From the NCBI GenBank assembly GCA_910575725.1, contig CAJTFE010000040.1, positions 1-46,224 on the forward strand: a stretch of 46,224 nucleotides of DNA. The letters are read 5' to 3'. Made by a program: the position numbers and the translations under genes. Position 1 is the stretch's first letter; each line of letters opens with the position of its first letter. The notes under the pieces were generated by a model. That model was given only the letters and a program-made list of their open reading frames with translations, did no database searches and was not told where the DNA came from. Of this stretch, positions 21,949 to 29,093 are shown piece by piece. The stretch is from Clostridia bacterium (GTDB lineage Bacteria > Bacillota > Clostridia > Lachnospirales > Lachnospiraceae).

Positions 21949-23001
21949 ATGGAGCTGAAGGACCAGAAGTTCGGCATTGAGATCGAACTGACCGGGATCA
22001 GCCGAAGCCGAGCGGCAGAAGTGGCAGCGGCACACTTTGGCACATCGTCCTATTATGTGGGGACCTATTATGACACCTATGCGGCAAAGGACCAACAGCA
22101 GCGGGAATGGAAATTTATGAGCGATGCCAGTATCAAAGCCCAGAGAAAAGAAGGAAAAACCAGGTTTGACGCATCCCCGGAATACCGGACGGAAATGGTC
22201 AGCCCGATCTGCAGGTATGAGGACATCGTGACGGTCCAGGAATTGATCCGGAAGCTGTGGGAAGCGGGTGCGTTTGCAAACAAAAGCTGCGGGATCCATG
22301 TGCATATCGATGCATCCCCTTTTGATGCCCGGACGCTCCGGAACATCACCAACATCATGGCGGCAAAGGAGGACCTGATCTACAAGGCCCTGCAGGTTTC
22401 GGTAGCCAGGCAGCACCGCTGGTGCCAGCCGGTGGAACAGCGTTTTCTGGACGATTTGAACAGCCGGAAGCCAAAGAGCATGGAGGCGGTGGAGCGCATC
22501 TGGTATGGCGGAAACAGCCGCAGGGACACCCACTATGATGACAGCCGGTATCATTGTCTGAACCTGCACAGCGTATTCCAGAAAGGCACGGTGGAGTTCC
22601 GGCTGTTCAACGGCACGGTCCATGCAGGGAAGATCAAGGCGTATATCCAGCTCTGTCTGGCGATCGGGGCGCAGGCGCTGAACCAGAGCTGCGCCAGCCG
22701 AAGAAAGACTGTGACAGAGAATGAAAAATACACCTTCCGTACCTGGCTTTTGCGCCTGGGGCTCATCGGGGATGAGTTCAAGACCGCCAGGGGGCACCTG
22801 CTGGAGCATCTGGACGGCTGCATCGCCTGGAAGGATCCGGCCCAGGCCCTGGCGCAGAAGGAACGGATGAGGCAGAAAAAAGAGAAGGAGATGGCGGAGG
22901 CTGCGGAAAGGCAGGCCGCAGCAGAAGAGCAGACAGAAGAACAGCATACAGAGGGACAGGAAGCCGGGGAGGAGTCTCCGGCTTTTACCATGTCCATGTA
23001 G
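21949..23001 (+). CDS. amidoligase-family enzyme
   Basis: AGGAGGTGTACAGGC precedes the ATG. The start KFGIEIELTGISR is the first metal/ATP-binding strand of the glutamine-synthetase-like amidoligase fold. The following conserved parts are WKFMSDASI, TEMVSPICRYEDI, KSCGIHVHIDAS and GTVEFRLFNGTVHAGK, which supply the acidic and histidine ligands. Amidoligases join a carboxylate to an amine using ATP. The family was predicted from comparative genomics to act in peptide tagging or cell-wall modification. The last 55 residues are a Glu/Ala-rich tail ending TMSM. A gamma-glutamylcyclotransferase follows, a pairing described for this family. Confidence 0.85.
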   Translation: MELKDQKFGIEIELTGISRSRAAEVAAAHFGTSSYYVGTYYDTYAAKDQQQREWKFMSDASIKAQRKEGKTRFDASPEYRTEMVSPICRYEDIVTVQELIRKLWEAGAFANKSCGIHVHIDASPFDARTLRNITNIMAAKEDLIYKALQVSVARQHRWCQPVEQRFLDDLNSRKPKSMEAVERIWYGGNSRRDTHYDDSRYHCLNLHSVFQKGTVEFRLFNGTVHAGKIKAYIQLCLAIGAQALNQSCASRRKTVTENEKYTFRTWLLRLGLIGDEFKTARGHLLEHLDGCIAWKDPAQALAQKERMRQKKEKEMAEAAERQAAAEEQTEEQHTEGQEAGEESPAFTMSM

Positions 23002-23027
23002 AGGACAAGAAAGCAGGAGGAATGGGA

Positions 23028-23534
23028 ATGAAGAGAGAAGAGGAACGGTTATATATCGCATATGGGAGCAACTTAAACCTCTCCCAGATGGAGAAGCGGT
23101 GTCCCGGCGCAACAGTCGTGGGGACCGGTGAGGTCAAAGGCTATGAGCTTCTGTTCCGGGGAGTGGCCACCATAGAGCCACGGGAAAACGCCAGTGTGCC
23201 TGTGCTTTTATGGAAGATCTCTCCCCGGAATGAAAAGGCACTGGACCGCTATGAAGGGTGGCCGCACCTCTACCGGAAGGAGAACCTGGAGGTGGAGATT
23301 GAAGGGAAAAACGTGTCTGCCATGGTCTATGTGATGAATGACGGGAGGCAGGCTGCCATGCCTCACAGCGGTTATTATAGTGTAATCGTGAAAGGGTACC
23401 AGACAGCCGGCATGGATGAGGATGTGCTGAAGGCGGCTTTGATGAGAACGAAAGAAGTGATGAAGCAGGAGAGGAGCCACCGGGTTGAGGAGCCACCTCA
23501 ACAGTACAGCATGTTTGACGGCATGAATATGTAA
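23028..23534 (+). CDS. gamma-glutamylcyclotransferase-like (AIG2/GGCT) enzyme
   Basis: ATG 23028 is favoured by AGGAGG 7 bases upstream; ATG 23022 is too close. The opening LYIAYGSNLNLSQM is the substrate-loop signature of the GGCT fold. A short beta-barrel continues through LLFRGVATIEP, VPVLLWKISPRNEKALDRYEGWP and VSAMVYVMNDG. These enzymes release a gamma-glutamyl group as 5-oxoproline. Together with the neighbouring amidoligase it suggests a make-and-break pair acting on a gamma-glutamyl-type amide (inference from family biology). The protein ends MFDGMNM. Confidence 0.85.
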   Translation: MKREEERLYIAYGSNLNLSQMEKRCPGATVVGTGEVKGYELLFRGVATIEPRENASVPVLLWKISPRNEKALDRYEGWPHLYRKENLEVEIEGKNVSAMVYVMNDGRQAAMPHSGYYSVIVKGYQTAGMDEDVLKAALMRTKEVMKQERSHRVEEPPQQYSMFDGMNM

Positions 23535-23645
23535 GAAGGTATGTACAGGAACAGACATGCAGGTAACCACAGGCAAAAGATATGTGTCTGATGGTGCGGC
23601 AACAGGGAAATGGCAGATGGCTGCTGGAAGCATCAGGTATTGCAG

Positions 23646-23675
23646 ATATAAAAAGCTGTGCTTTTCGGCACAGCT
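23646..23675 (-). terminator. terminator of the minus-strand XRE gene
   Basis: AGCTGTGC (23654-23661) and GCACAGCT (23668-23675) form a perfect 8-bp stem with a 6-base loop. Read on the minus strand it is followed by TTTTATAT. The hairpin overlaps the stop codon of the XRE gene. The gap 23535-23673 holds nothing else I can support. Confidence 0.7.
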
Positions 23676-24012
23676 AATGGGTTTCAGCAAGTGATATGGT
23701 CTTGATATAGGCGGCCAGCAGCTCCTCCAGATGGGGCAGGTACTGCGGTTCAATGCCGGAGAGCATCTGGAGGATGCCGGATGTGTCGGGCGCATTTTCC
23801 CTGCCGAACAGGAGATAATCAGCAGATACTCCGAGGGCCTTGCAGAGCCTTGCCAGTACCGGGACGGAAAAGTTCTTGGTGCCATGTTCGACTTCCGCCA
23901 GGAAGGAATTGGATACGTCCGCGGCCTCTGCCAGCTTCTCCCGGCTGTATTTCAGTTTTTTACGGCATTCCAGGATACGGCTGCCGATCACCTTTGCGTC
24001 TGTTCCTTCCAT
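23674..24012 (-). CDS. XRE-family helix-turn-helix repressor
   Basis: 112 residues with a Cro/CI-type HTH at about 8-65: IGSRILECRKKLKYSREKLAEAADVSNSFLAEVEHGTKNFSVPVLARLCKALGVS is the canonical five-helix pattern, followed by ADYLLFG. The C-terminal 40 residues are a helical dimerisation or sensing tail. It is the only minus-strand gene within the channel region and is divergent from the NlpC/P60 gene. A perfect inverted repeat, ATCGGT...ACCGAT, lies over the promoter of that gene, which makes it the obvious target (inference). Confidence 0.85.
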   Translation of the reverse strand: MEGTDAKVIGSRILECRKKLKYSREKLAEAADVSNSFLAEVEHGTKNFSVPVLARLCKALGVSADYLLFGRENAPDTSGILQMLSGIEPQYLPHLEELLAAYIKTISLAETH

Positions 24013-24079
24013 GGGTTCACCTCTGTTTTTCGCTATAGAGGTAGTTTAACCAACATTTTAGCAAATAAACAGTATCCTA

Positions 24080-24112
24080 ATCGGTTGAAAAAAGACCGAT
24101 ATAGAGTATAAT
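24080..24112 (+). promoter_or_regulatory. promoter with palindromic operator for the NlpC/P60 gene
   Basis: TTGAAA (24085-24090), a 16-base spacer and TATAAT (24107-24112) form a near-consensus sigma-A promoter 20 bases before the start. The perfect inverted repeat ATCGGT (24080-24085) / ACCGAT (24095-24100), centres 15 bases apart, covers the -35 box. It is a good candidate operator for the divergent XRE regulator. Confidence 0.7.
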
Positions 24113-24132
24113 TTAGAAAGGAGATGATGGAG

Positions 24133-25167
24133 ATGGCCGCATCCGCAGCCATTACCCTGGCAGTAAAGGCAGCCGCTGTGGCAGTCACGGACAAGCGGGC
24201 TAGGACAGCGATCGCCTCCGTGGTCGTTGCGGTGTTCCTGCCGTTCATCCTGATGACCTTCATGATCCTGGGCGCACTGGACGGCACCAGTACGCACAAT
24301 TTCTCTGCTGTGGATCTGTCCTTCCATGGCGGGACGCTGTCAGAAAAGGTGCCGGAGGAGTACCGGGAATACATCGAGGATATCCGAAAGAGTTTCCAGA
24401 ATCTGGACAGCCTGATCGCCGGCGTGGACGACCTGGAGGGCGGGGAGATCGATGCCAGCCGGGTCAAAGCATGGTTCTACGCCCTGTACTTTGGCGAGGA
24501 GCAGCCCTCCCGCCGTGCGCAGAAGGACTTTCTGGAATGTTTCCTGCGTTATGAAGAGCGGACCAGGGAGGTGGAGGAAGAGGACGGGAGCATCACGGAG
24601 GAAACCTATACGGTGGCCATTTTCCTCACCGACCAGGAGGAGATCTGCCGGAATCTGGAAAGCCTCCTGGGGAGGAGCCTGGCCATGGAAACAAGGGCCA
24701 ACGCCCAGAGGATCTATACCACGGCAGTCTATGGCAGGGTGGGGCCTGGCAGCTTTGCGGCGGGAGAGGCCATGGGGGACGGAAGCTATGGGGCGCTGTT
24801 CGCGGAGGCTTCCCGTTATATCGGGTATCCCTATGTGTGGGGCGGCTCTTCCCCGGCCACGTCCTTTGACTGCAGCGGATATATCTGCTGGATCTATACG
24901 CAGTCCGGCGTCTACAACCTGCCAAGGACATCAGCGGACGGGATCTACCACCAGTGCGCCATCGTACCCCGTGAGGAGGCAAGGCCCGGAGACCTGGTCT
25001 TTTTTACCGGGACCTACGCATCGGCCGGCGCGGTGAGCCATGTGGGGATGTATGTGGGGGATGGAAAAATGCTTCACGCGGGGGACCCAATTGGTTTTGG
25101 TGACCTGAATTCCAACTACTGGCGCAGCCATTACTACGCCACGGGCCGTCTGCCGGGGATCCCGTAA
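24133..25167 (+). CDS. membrane-anchored NlpC/P60 peptidoglycan endopeptidase
   Basis: AAGGAG at 24118-24123 best serves ATG 24133; ATG 24124 and 24127 are in frame but close. One membrane helix (about residues 30-55) is followed by a roughly 170-residue helical linker with VirB8- or lysozyme-like spacing, and a C-terminal NlpC/P60 domain. C247 (FDCSGYICWI), H303 (VSHVGMYVG) and H315 complete the catalytic set. It cuts stem peptides to open the wall for the conjugation channel, the role of CwlT/TcpG-like proteins. No separate muramidase domain is recognisable. Confidence 0.85.
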   Translation: MAASAAITLAVKAAAVAVTDKRARTAIASVVVAVFLPFILMTFMILGALDGTSTHNFSAVDLSFHGGTLSEKVPEEYREYIEDIRKSFQNLDSLIAGVDDLEGGEIDASRVKAWFYALYFGEEQPSRRAQKDFLECFLRYEERTREVEEEDGSITEETYTVAIFLTDQEEICRNLESLLGRSLAMETRANAQRIYTTAVYGRVGPGSFAAGEAMGDGSYGALFAEASRYIGYPYVWGGSSPATSFDCSGYICWIYTQSGVYNLPRTSADGIYHQCAIVPREEARPGDLVFFTGTYASAGAVSHVGMYVGDGKMLHAGDPIGFGDLNSNYWRSHYYATGRLPGIP

Positions 25168-25226
25168 AGGAGAGGAAGAAGCCGAGATCTGCAGAGAAGA
25201 AAAGGGATCTTTGTGGGTTTTGGGTA

Positions 25227-25255
25227 TCGACTTTTCGGAGATGTTCCGGTATGGT
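25227..25255 (+). promoter_or_regulatory. putative promoter before the 25312 gene
   Basis: TCGACT (25227-25232), a 17-base spacer and TATGGT (25250-25255). About 30 of 42 bases around it match the region 12742-12783 upstream of the 12833 gene, which suggests a common promoter design or a duplicated control segment. Confidence 0.4.
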
Positions 25256-25311
25256 GTGTTGCTGAAAGAAAACAGAAGCCGGTTGATAAAACGGCAGAAT
25301 AGGAGGAAGCG

Positions 25312-25530
25312 ATGGCATTACAGAAACCAATGCCCGGCACAGCCAGGAGAAGGAGAGCCGACTGGGTACGGGGAAGAGGCCCGGACAGCATGCGGGGCGA
25401 ACTGAAGTGGGGGATCGCCCTGCGGAGAAAGCAGCTGAACAAAAAGGTGCGCCATGGAACCAGGGAGGCACTGCAGCACGCGGAATACAAGAGAGTGGTG
25501 AAAACCCTTTACGAAGTGGACTTTACCTGA
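25312..25530 (+). CDS. small basic protein, 72 aa
   Basis: AGGAGGAAGCG precedes the ATG. The product is strongly basic (TARRRRADWVRGRG..., LRRKQLNKKVRHG) with a helical C-terminus and no cysteine or membrane segment. The charge suggests nucleic-acid binding, but no domain is recognised. The stop lies 34 bases before the next open frame. Confidence 0.55.
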   Translation: MALQKPMPGTARRRRADWVRGRGPDSMRGELKWGIALRRKQLNKKVRHGTREALQHAEYKRVVKTLYEVDFT

Positions 25531-25563
25531 AGGAAGGAGGGATGCGCGATCAATCTAGTAGAT

Positions 25564-26541
25564 ATGCTGTTTTTATACAAGCCGGATTTTAAGTTCCAGA
25601 AGGCGGAGATTGAAAAAAAGGTGTGCCTGCCAGCCGGTGAGTTTGAAGAGTTTCTGAGAAATTCCCTGGAGGGGCTGCCCTGTATTGAGGAAAATATTGA
25701 TCTGATGCAGGAGGACCGGGACGGGATCTATCACTGTCTTCTTGTGACGGGAGAGGGAAGGCGTGACGGTGTCCTGGTAGAATCTGAGGGATATGGTTAT
25801 GCCCGCTATGCCTCCTATGTGCCGGATGCCGCCGCCCTGGAATACGAATCCCTGTCCGAGTTCGGGGCAGGGCTGTCCCGGCTGGCGGACCAGATGATCC
25901 AGACTGGGACCGATGGAACGAGAGACGGGAACTGGATCTTTTATCTGGACCAGATACAGGAAGGGTGTGATTTTTCTCTTTCTGACAATTCGGCACTGAC
26001 AGAACTGCTGGCGGACATGCTTGTGGAGAGACCGGAGGTCCATCTGGCATATGTCCGCAGCGACTGTCTGGAACTACGTTTTCATCCGGAGTTTTGTCCC
26101 AACTGCCAGAAGGAAACGGAGGACCATCAGAGCCTGGCGGGGGCAGCTTCGCAGGCTGGAGATCCCGGAGAACTGATGCAACAGAAAGATGAGGGACAGA
26201 CCATGAAAGCCTGCCTGAAGGATCTGCTGTGCGCCCGATGGGAGAACCTGCATCTGGTGCATGATGAGATCGACTACGGTCTGCCTCACACCATCGTGGA
26301 ACTGGACGGGACTACGCTGACAGCGGCAGGGAAGGAAGCCTGGGCGGATGTACTGGACGCAAAAGTGGTGCGGGTATTCCGGGGATACTCCGGCCTGCAG
26401 ATGGAACTGTCCGGGGTGAAGGCCGGCAGGCTGGATGCTTTTTCTGCCATGCTGGCCGGCTATTGCAGTGTGGAGGACTATGAAAACTGGGTGAATGATC
26501 CGGAGGAGGGGCAGGCAGTTCCGGTGATGCAGGAAGGGTAA
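25564..26541 (+). CDS. hypothetical ICE protein, about 325 aa
   Basis: The first ATG in frame is 25564, but AGGAGG (25535-25540) is 23 bases away. ATC 25549, eight bases from that site, would extend the frame by five codons (I-N-L-V-D), and an out-of-frame 16-codon ORF starts at ATG 25542. The protein opens MLFLYKPDFKFQKAEIEKKV. It has an acidic alpha/beta N-half, a CPNCQKE segment near residue 178 (a single CxxC, possibly half a zinc site), and a C-half of ARWENLHLVHDEIDYG and VVRVFRGYSGLQMELS. I do not recognise the family. Confidence 0.65.
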   Translation: MLFLYKPDFKFQKAEIEKKVCLPAGEFEEFLRNSLEGLPCIEENIDLMQEDRDGIYHCLLVTGEGRRDGVLVESEGYGYARYASYVPDAAALEYESLSEFGAGLSRLADQMIQTGTDGTRDGNWIFYLDQIQEGCDFSLSDNSALTELLADMLVERPEVHLAYVRSDCLELRFHPEFCPNCQKETEDHQSLAGAASQAGDPGELMQQKDEGQTMKACLKDLLCARWENLHLVHDEIDYGLPHTIVELDGTTLTAAGKEAWADVLDAKVVRVFRGYSGLQMELSGVKAGRLDAFSAMLAGYCSVEDYENWVNDPEEGQAVPVMQEG

Positions 26542-26602
26542 ATAAGAGCAGATGGGAACAGACAGAGAAAAGAAAAATTTGTGATCGGAGGCGGAGAAGA
26601 AG

Positions 26603-26845
26603 ATGAAAAATACTACGTTGACCATGAGCTTCAATACGGAACGGCTGGATGCCCTGACCTACCATATGGGGAAGAAGGAGGCGGACCTGCAGGAGGAACT
26701 GAAGGACTATCTCCAGAAGCTCTATGAGAAATATGTACCCCAGGCGACCAGGGAATACCTGGACGACCGGATCGCGAGGGAGGAAAATGCCAGATCCTCC
26801 CGCCCGAACCGGCAGAGAAATGGGGCTTCCCAGGCGGCAGAGTAG
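26603..26845 (+). CDS. small coiled protein, DUF6103-like
   Basis: 80 residues: a short strand (TTLTMSFNTERLDAL), then helices (GKKEADLQEELKDYLQKLYEKYVPQATREYLDDRI) and a basic tail. The strand-helix-helix order resembles ribbon-helix-helix proteins, and the sequence matches my recollection of DUF6103 from Clostridia ICEs. GGAGGCGGAGAAG precedes the ATG. The N-terminal half of the next gene is a related sequence, so the pair may have come from duplication. Confidence 0.6.
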   Translation: MKNTTLTMSFNTERLDALTYHMGKKEADLQEELKDYLQKLYEKYVPQATREYLDDRIAREENARSSRPNRQRNGASQAAE

Positions 26846-26879
26846 AGAGTTTTCAGTGTAGTGAAAGGAGAAGGAGCGG

Positions 26880-27551
26880 ATGGCAAAACGGGATGTGACC
26901 GTGTGGATGGATGAGCATGTCTACTGTGCTTTGTCCGAATGTCTGCCGGAAGGGACCAGCATTGAGCAGGAGCTGGCCCGGATGCTGGAGAGGCTCTATG
27001 AACAGACGGTTCCCGCGGAGGAGAGGCGGAAGGTAGAGGATACTGTCAGGCGGGAAGAACAGGAAGCGGACGCTGAAATGTGGAGCAGGCGGCGTTTTGT
27101 CCTGATCAAAGTAGTGAAGGACGGGAGAGCGTGCCATCTGCTCACACAGGACTACCGTACCCCAGTGGAGACAGTACATGCCTGTGAGAGCTGCCAGCCG
27201 GGCGCGGAAGGGATGGACTGTGAGGAACTAGCGAAGACAGCTTTCCGGAATTCCTTTCCTCTCACGCGGGAAAAATTTGAAGAATGGTGCCGGATGCGGG
27301 GGCAGGAGATCGTGGCTGTATATGAGATTGATCTGGACGCAAACCGGATGAAGGCCAGTGTGATGGGGCATGCTTCTGAACAGAGTCTGGACATCCTCAC
27401 ATGGGCAGCTGATGAGGCATACCGGGATCCCGAACTCCGGTTGGAGGAACGGGTGCGTATTTTCGGGGAAAAGGTTAGGGAGTTTTCCCATGCCGTTGAG
27501 GAAGAATGCGGGCAGGAAGTCTCTTCCGCACAGCTGGTGCAGAGAATGTGA
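26880..27551 (+). CDS. DUF6103-like N-terminus plus unknown C-terminal domain
   Basis: AAAGGAGAAGGAGCG precedes the ATG. Residues 1-60 (DVTVWMDEHVYCALSECLPEGTSIEQELARMLERLYEQTVP) repeat the strand-helix-helix pattern of the 26603 product, ending in the same LYE-x-x-VP motif. The C-terminal 150 residues contain FVLIKVVKDGRACHLLTQD and a cysteine pair (ACESCQPG), then acidic helices, with no domain I recognise. It may be a fusion of a DNA-binding head with a sensor-like domain (inference). Confidence 0.55.
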   Translation: MAKRDVTVWMDEHVYCALSECLPEGTSIEQELARMLERLYEQTVPAEERRKVEDTVRREEQEADAEMWSRRRFVLIKVVKDGRACHLLTQDYRTPVETVHACESCQPGAEGMDCEELAKTAFRNSFPLTREKFEEWCRMRGQEIVAVYEIDLDANRMKASVMGHASEQSLDILTWAADEAYRDPELRLEERVRIFGEKVREFSHAVEEECGQEVSSAQLVQRM

Positions 27552-27572
27552 CCTCAGCATCCGCCCCTGTGA

Positions 27573-27782
27573 GCCACCGTGTGGCCTTGTGTGCCGGTTT
27601 CCCGGCAGGAGTGGCAGTAGTTACCCATGAGAGGGAAATCCGCCTTGTTGGGGCGATTTGGATAAGTTCGAAAACAGCGCCTGGTGCAGCATGATATCCG
27701 GGTCGAAATGTGTGCAGGTTAAAGGGTTTATGCTGCTTTCGCAGCCTAAACCCGGAAAACACCGCCCGGCAAAGCCGTGCGG
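27573..27782. ncRNA. array of five hairpins in a non-coding gap (candidate structured RNA or transfer site)
   Basis: The 374-base gap 27552-27925 has no convincing gene but five consecutive stems. They are GCCAC/GTGGC (27573-27585), TGCCGG/CCGGCA with loop TTTC (27592-27607), AAATC-GCC/GGC-GATTT with one bulge (27636-27659), GGGTTTA-GCTGC/GCAGC-TAAACCC with loop TTTC (27724-27753) and CCGC-CGGC/GCCG-GCGG with loop AAA (27762-27782). The fourth stem has 12 pairs around one mismatch. No T tract follows, so terminators are unlikely. Strand and nature (RNA, oriT part or protein-binding site) are not determined. Confidence 0.45.
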
Positions 27783-27925
27783 AAAGGCAAAAGTGCATAA
27801 CTTTTTCAAGGGTACAGAGAATTTTTATGCCTGAATCCGGGAAAAGGAGGCAATTCAGGGGAGTTTTACAGAAAGAAATTGAATACCGGGCAGAAATGTG
27901 TCGGTCAGAGGGAGGGGAGGTATGG

Positions 27926-28345
27926 ATGACCAGGGGAAAGGAAAAGGTGCGGGCCGGTTTCTACATCGAAAAGGAAGTGCTGGAGATGGCGGACAGCCTC
28001 CTGCCAGCTGCCAATGTGCGCTCCCGGAATGAGTTTGTCACGGAGGCACTGAAGTTCTACTGCGGCTATCTGAATTCCGGAAAGGCCGAAGACTATCTGC
28101 TGCAGTCCCTGTCCTCCGTCCTGACCAGCACGGTGCAGGACACGGAGAACCGTCTGGCCCGGATGGATTTCAAGATCGCAGTGGAGCTTTCCATGCTGGC
28201 GCATATGATCGCTTACCATTCGGAGAGCCGGATCGATGAAAGTGTCTTCCGGAAGCTCCATGCAAAGTGCGTGGAGGAAGTGAGGCGTCTCAACGGTGCG
28301 GTGGAACTGAATGACGCATACAAGTATCAGAAACGTGAAAACTAA
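27926..28345 (+). CDS. ribbon-helix-helix-type protein, possible transfer accessory factor
   Basis: ATG 27926 has GGAGGGGAGG 5 bases upstream. The N-terminal 50 residues (KVRAGFYIEKEVLEMADSLLPAANVRSRNEFVTEALKFYCG) show the strand, helix and S-R-N-E-F-V helix of CopG/MobC-like ribbon-helix-helix proteins. A roughly 80-residue helical C-terminal domain follows. It lies exactly between two structured non-coding segments, and before the cargo insertion it would have been a near neighbour of the relaxase. An oriT-binding accessory or a partition-type regulator are the main options (inference). Confidence 0.65.
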   Translation: MTRGKEKVRAGFYIEKEVLEMADSLLPAANVRSRNEFVTEALKFYCGYLNSGKAEDYLLQSLSSVLTSTVQDTENRLARMDFKIAVELSMLAHMIAYHSESRIDESVFRKLHAKCVEEVRRLNGAVELNDAYKYQKREN

Positions 28346-28351
28346 AAGATA

Positions 28352-28467
28352 AAAGTTTTCCACCTGTGCGGTTGGACGCTCCAGGGAGCATCCAACGACT
28401 CGCCTGCATTGCAATAAATTGCATGCAGACAAGCCATCGGATTGCAACCGCACAGTTGGAAAAGTTT
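28352..28467. repeat. large inverted repeat / cruciform, candidate oriT or regulatory element
   Basis: Outer arms 28352-28374 and 28445-28467 pair at all but two positions (core CTGTGCGGTTG / CAACCGCACAG; flank TTTTCCA / TGGAAAA). Inside lie GTTGGA-GCTC/GAGC-TCCAAC (28371-28396) and a bulged hairpin CTGCAT...ATGCAG (28404-28428). The first inner stem competes with the last four outer pairs, so two folds are possible. The site sits between the RHH-like gene and a small gene. Such extended imperfect palindromes are typical of oriT sites or protein-regulated RNAs. There is no T tract. Confidence 0.55.
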
Positions 28468-28529
28468 ATTGGTATTGTATATGGACTGTGAGGACAGTTC
28501 CGTTTATGTTGATGGAAAAAAGGAGTGAA

Positions 28530-28820
28530 ATGAAAATGGACAGAGAAGAGATCTATGAGATGGTGATCCGGGAGATGACAGAAACGGCAGTGCGGGAGCG
28601 TAATGAGCAGTCACCGGAGGAGCAGGAGCTGCAGGACAAGGTGGCCAGACTGAGCAAGGAGATGCAGGAGAAGATCAAAGACCTGCCGGAGGATGTGAAA
28701 AAAGCCATCACGGATTATGTGGAGGCGACACTGCTGGCGGCGGATCACGACTGCCTGTATCTGTATGTGCAGGGAGCGAAGGATTGCGTGGCGCTGCTGA
28801 AGAAGCTGGGTGTGCTGTAG
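28530..28820 (+). CDS. small acidic helical protein, about 96 aa
   Basis: AAAAGGAGTGAA precedes ATG 28530; ATG 28536 is equally possible. The product is a helical protein (EEIYEMVIREMTETAVRERNEQ..., LQDKVARLSKEMQEKIKDLPEDVKKAI) ending in LYLYVQGAKDCVALLKKLGVL. Small proteins with this ending recur in Clostridia ICEs, with no known function. It is the last gene of the GC-rich left half before the AT-rich cargo. TTGGAA (28456-28461) and TATATG (28478-28483), 16 bases apart, may be its promoter. Confidence 0.65.
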   Translation: MKMDREEIYEMVIREMTETAVRERNEQSPEEQELQDKVARLSKEMQEKIKDLPEDVKKAITDYVEATLLAADHDCLYLYVQGAKDCVALLKKLGVL

Positions 28821-28895
28821 AAAAATCACAGGAGGGTACTTCCTACGATGTTCGCAGCGTAACAAATCAAAGCCGAACGTAATAAGGTATGAGTT

Positions 28896-28932
28896 GCTTC
28901 CCGTAGTTTGCTTTGCTGCGGGGAGCGCTTTA
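28896..28932 (+). terminator. hairpin closing the left half before the Qat cargo
   Basis: GCTTCCCGTAG (28896-28906) pairs with CTGCGGGGAGC (28916-28926) over 11 positions (two G-U), loop 9 bases, followed by GCTTTATT. The stem is strong but the T tract is poor. It lies 76 bases after the stop of the 28530 gene, just before the composition change. Confidence 0.5.
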
Positions 28933-28943
28933 TTGGATAGAAA
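28933..28943 (+). repeat. 11-bp direct repeat, left copy, flanking the Qat cargo
   Basis: TTGGATAGAAA occurs here and again at 35274-35284, immediately after the last Qat gene. The two copies bracket the AT-rich cargo almost exactly and may be a target-site duplication or recombination remnant. Chance identity in AT-rich DNA cannot be excluded. Confidence 0.4.
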
Positions 28944-28977
28944 AGTATCGTGGTATCCGGGATCATATATAAAACAT

Positions 28978-29006
28978 TTGCAAAACTGCATCACAGAGAA
29001 TATAAT
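28978..29006 (+). promoter_or_regulatory. promoter of the DUF1016-Qat operon
   Basis: TTGCAA (28978-28983), a 17-base spacer and a consensus TATAAT (29001-29006). It lies 88 bases before the first gene of the cargo, inside the cargo boundary, so the defence genes carry their own promoter. Confidence 0.7.
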
Positions 29007-29093
29007 AAGAGATAAATTGTGTGCGGGAAATTGTAGAGGAAACAAATGTAAAAGTCTTATAAAAACACGACTCTTTTTTAGGAGAGAATGATC

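Noticed and set aside
21868..23112. 414-codon minus-strand frame opposite the amidoligase gene
   Set aside because: The plus strand encodes a clear enzyme with conserved motifs; the antisense translation is His/Pro/Leu-rich with no pattern.
28810..29091. 93-codon frame between the small helical gene and the DUF1016 gene
   Set aside because: It begins inside the preceding gene, runs across a terminator-like hairpin and a promoter, and lacks a ribosome site.
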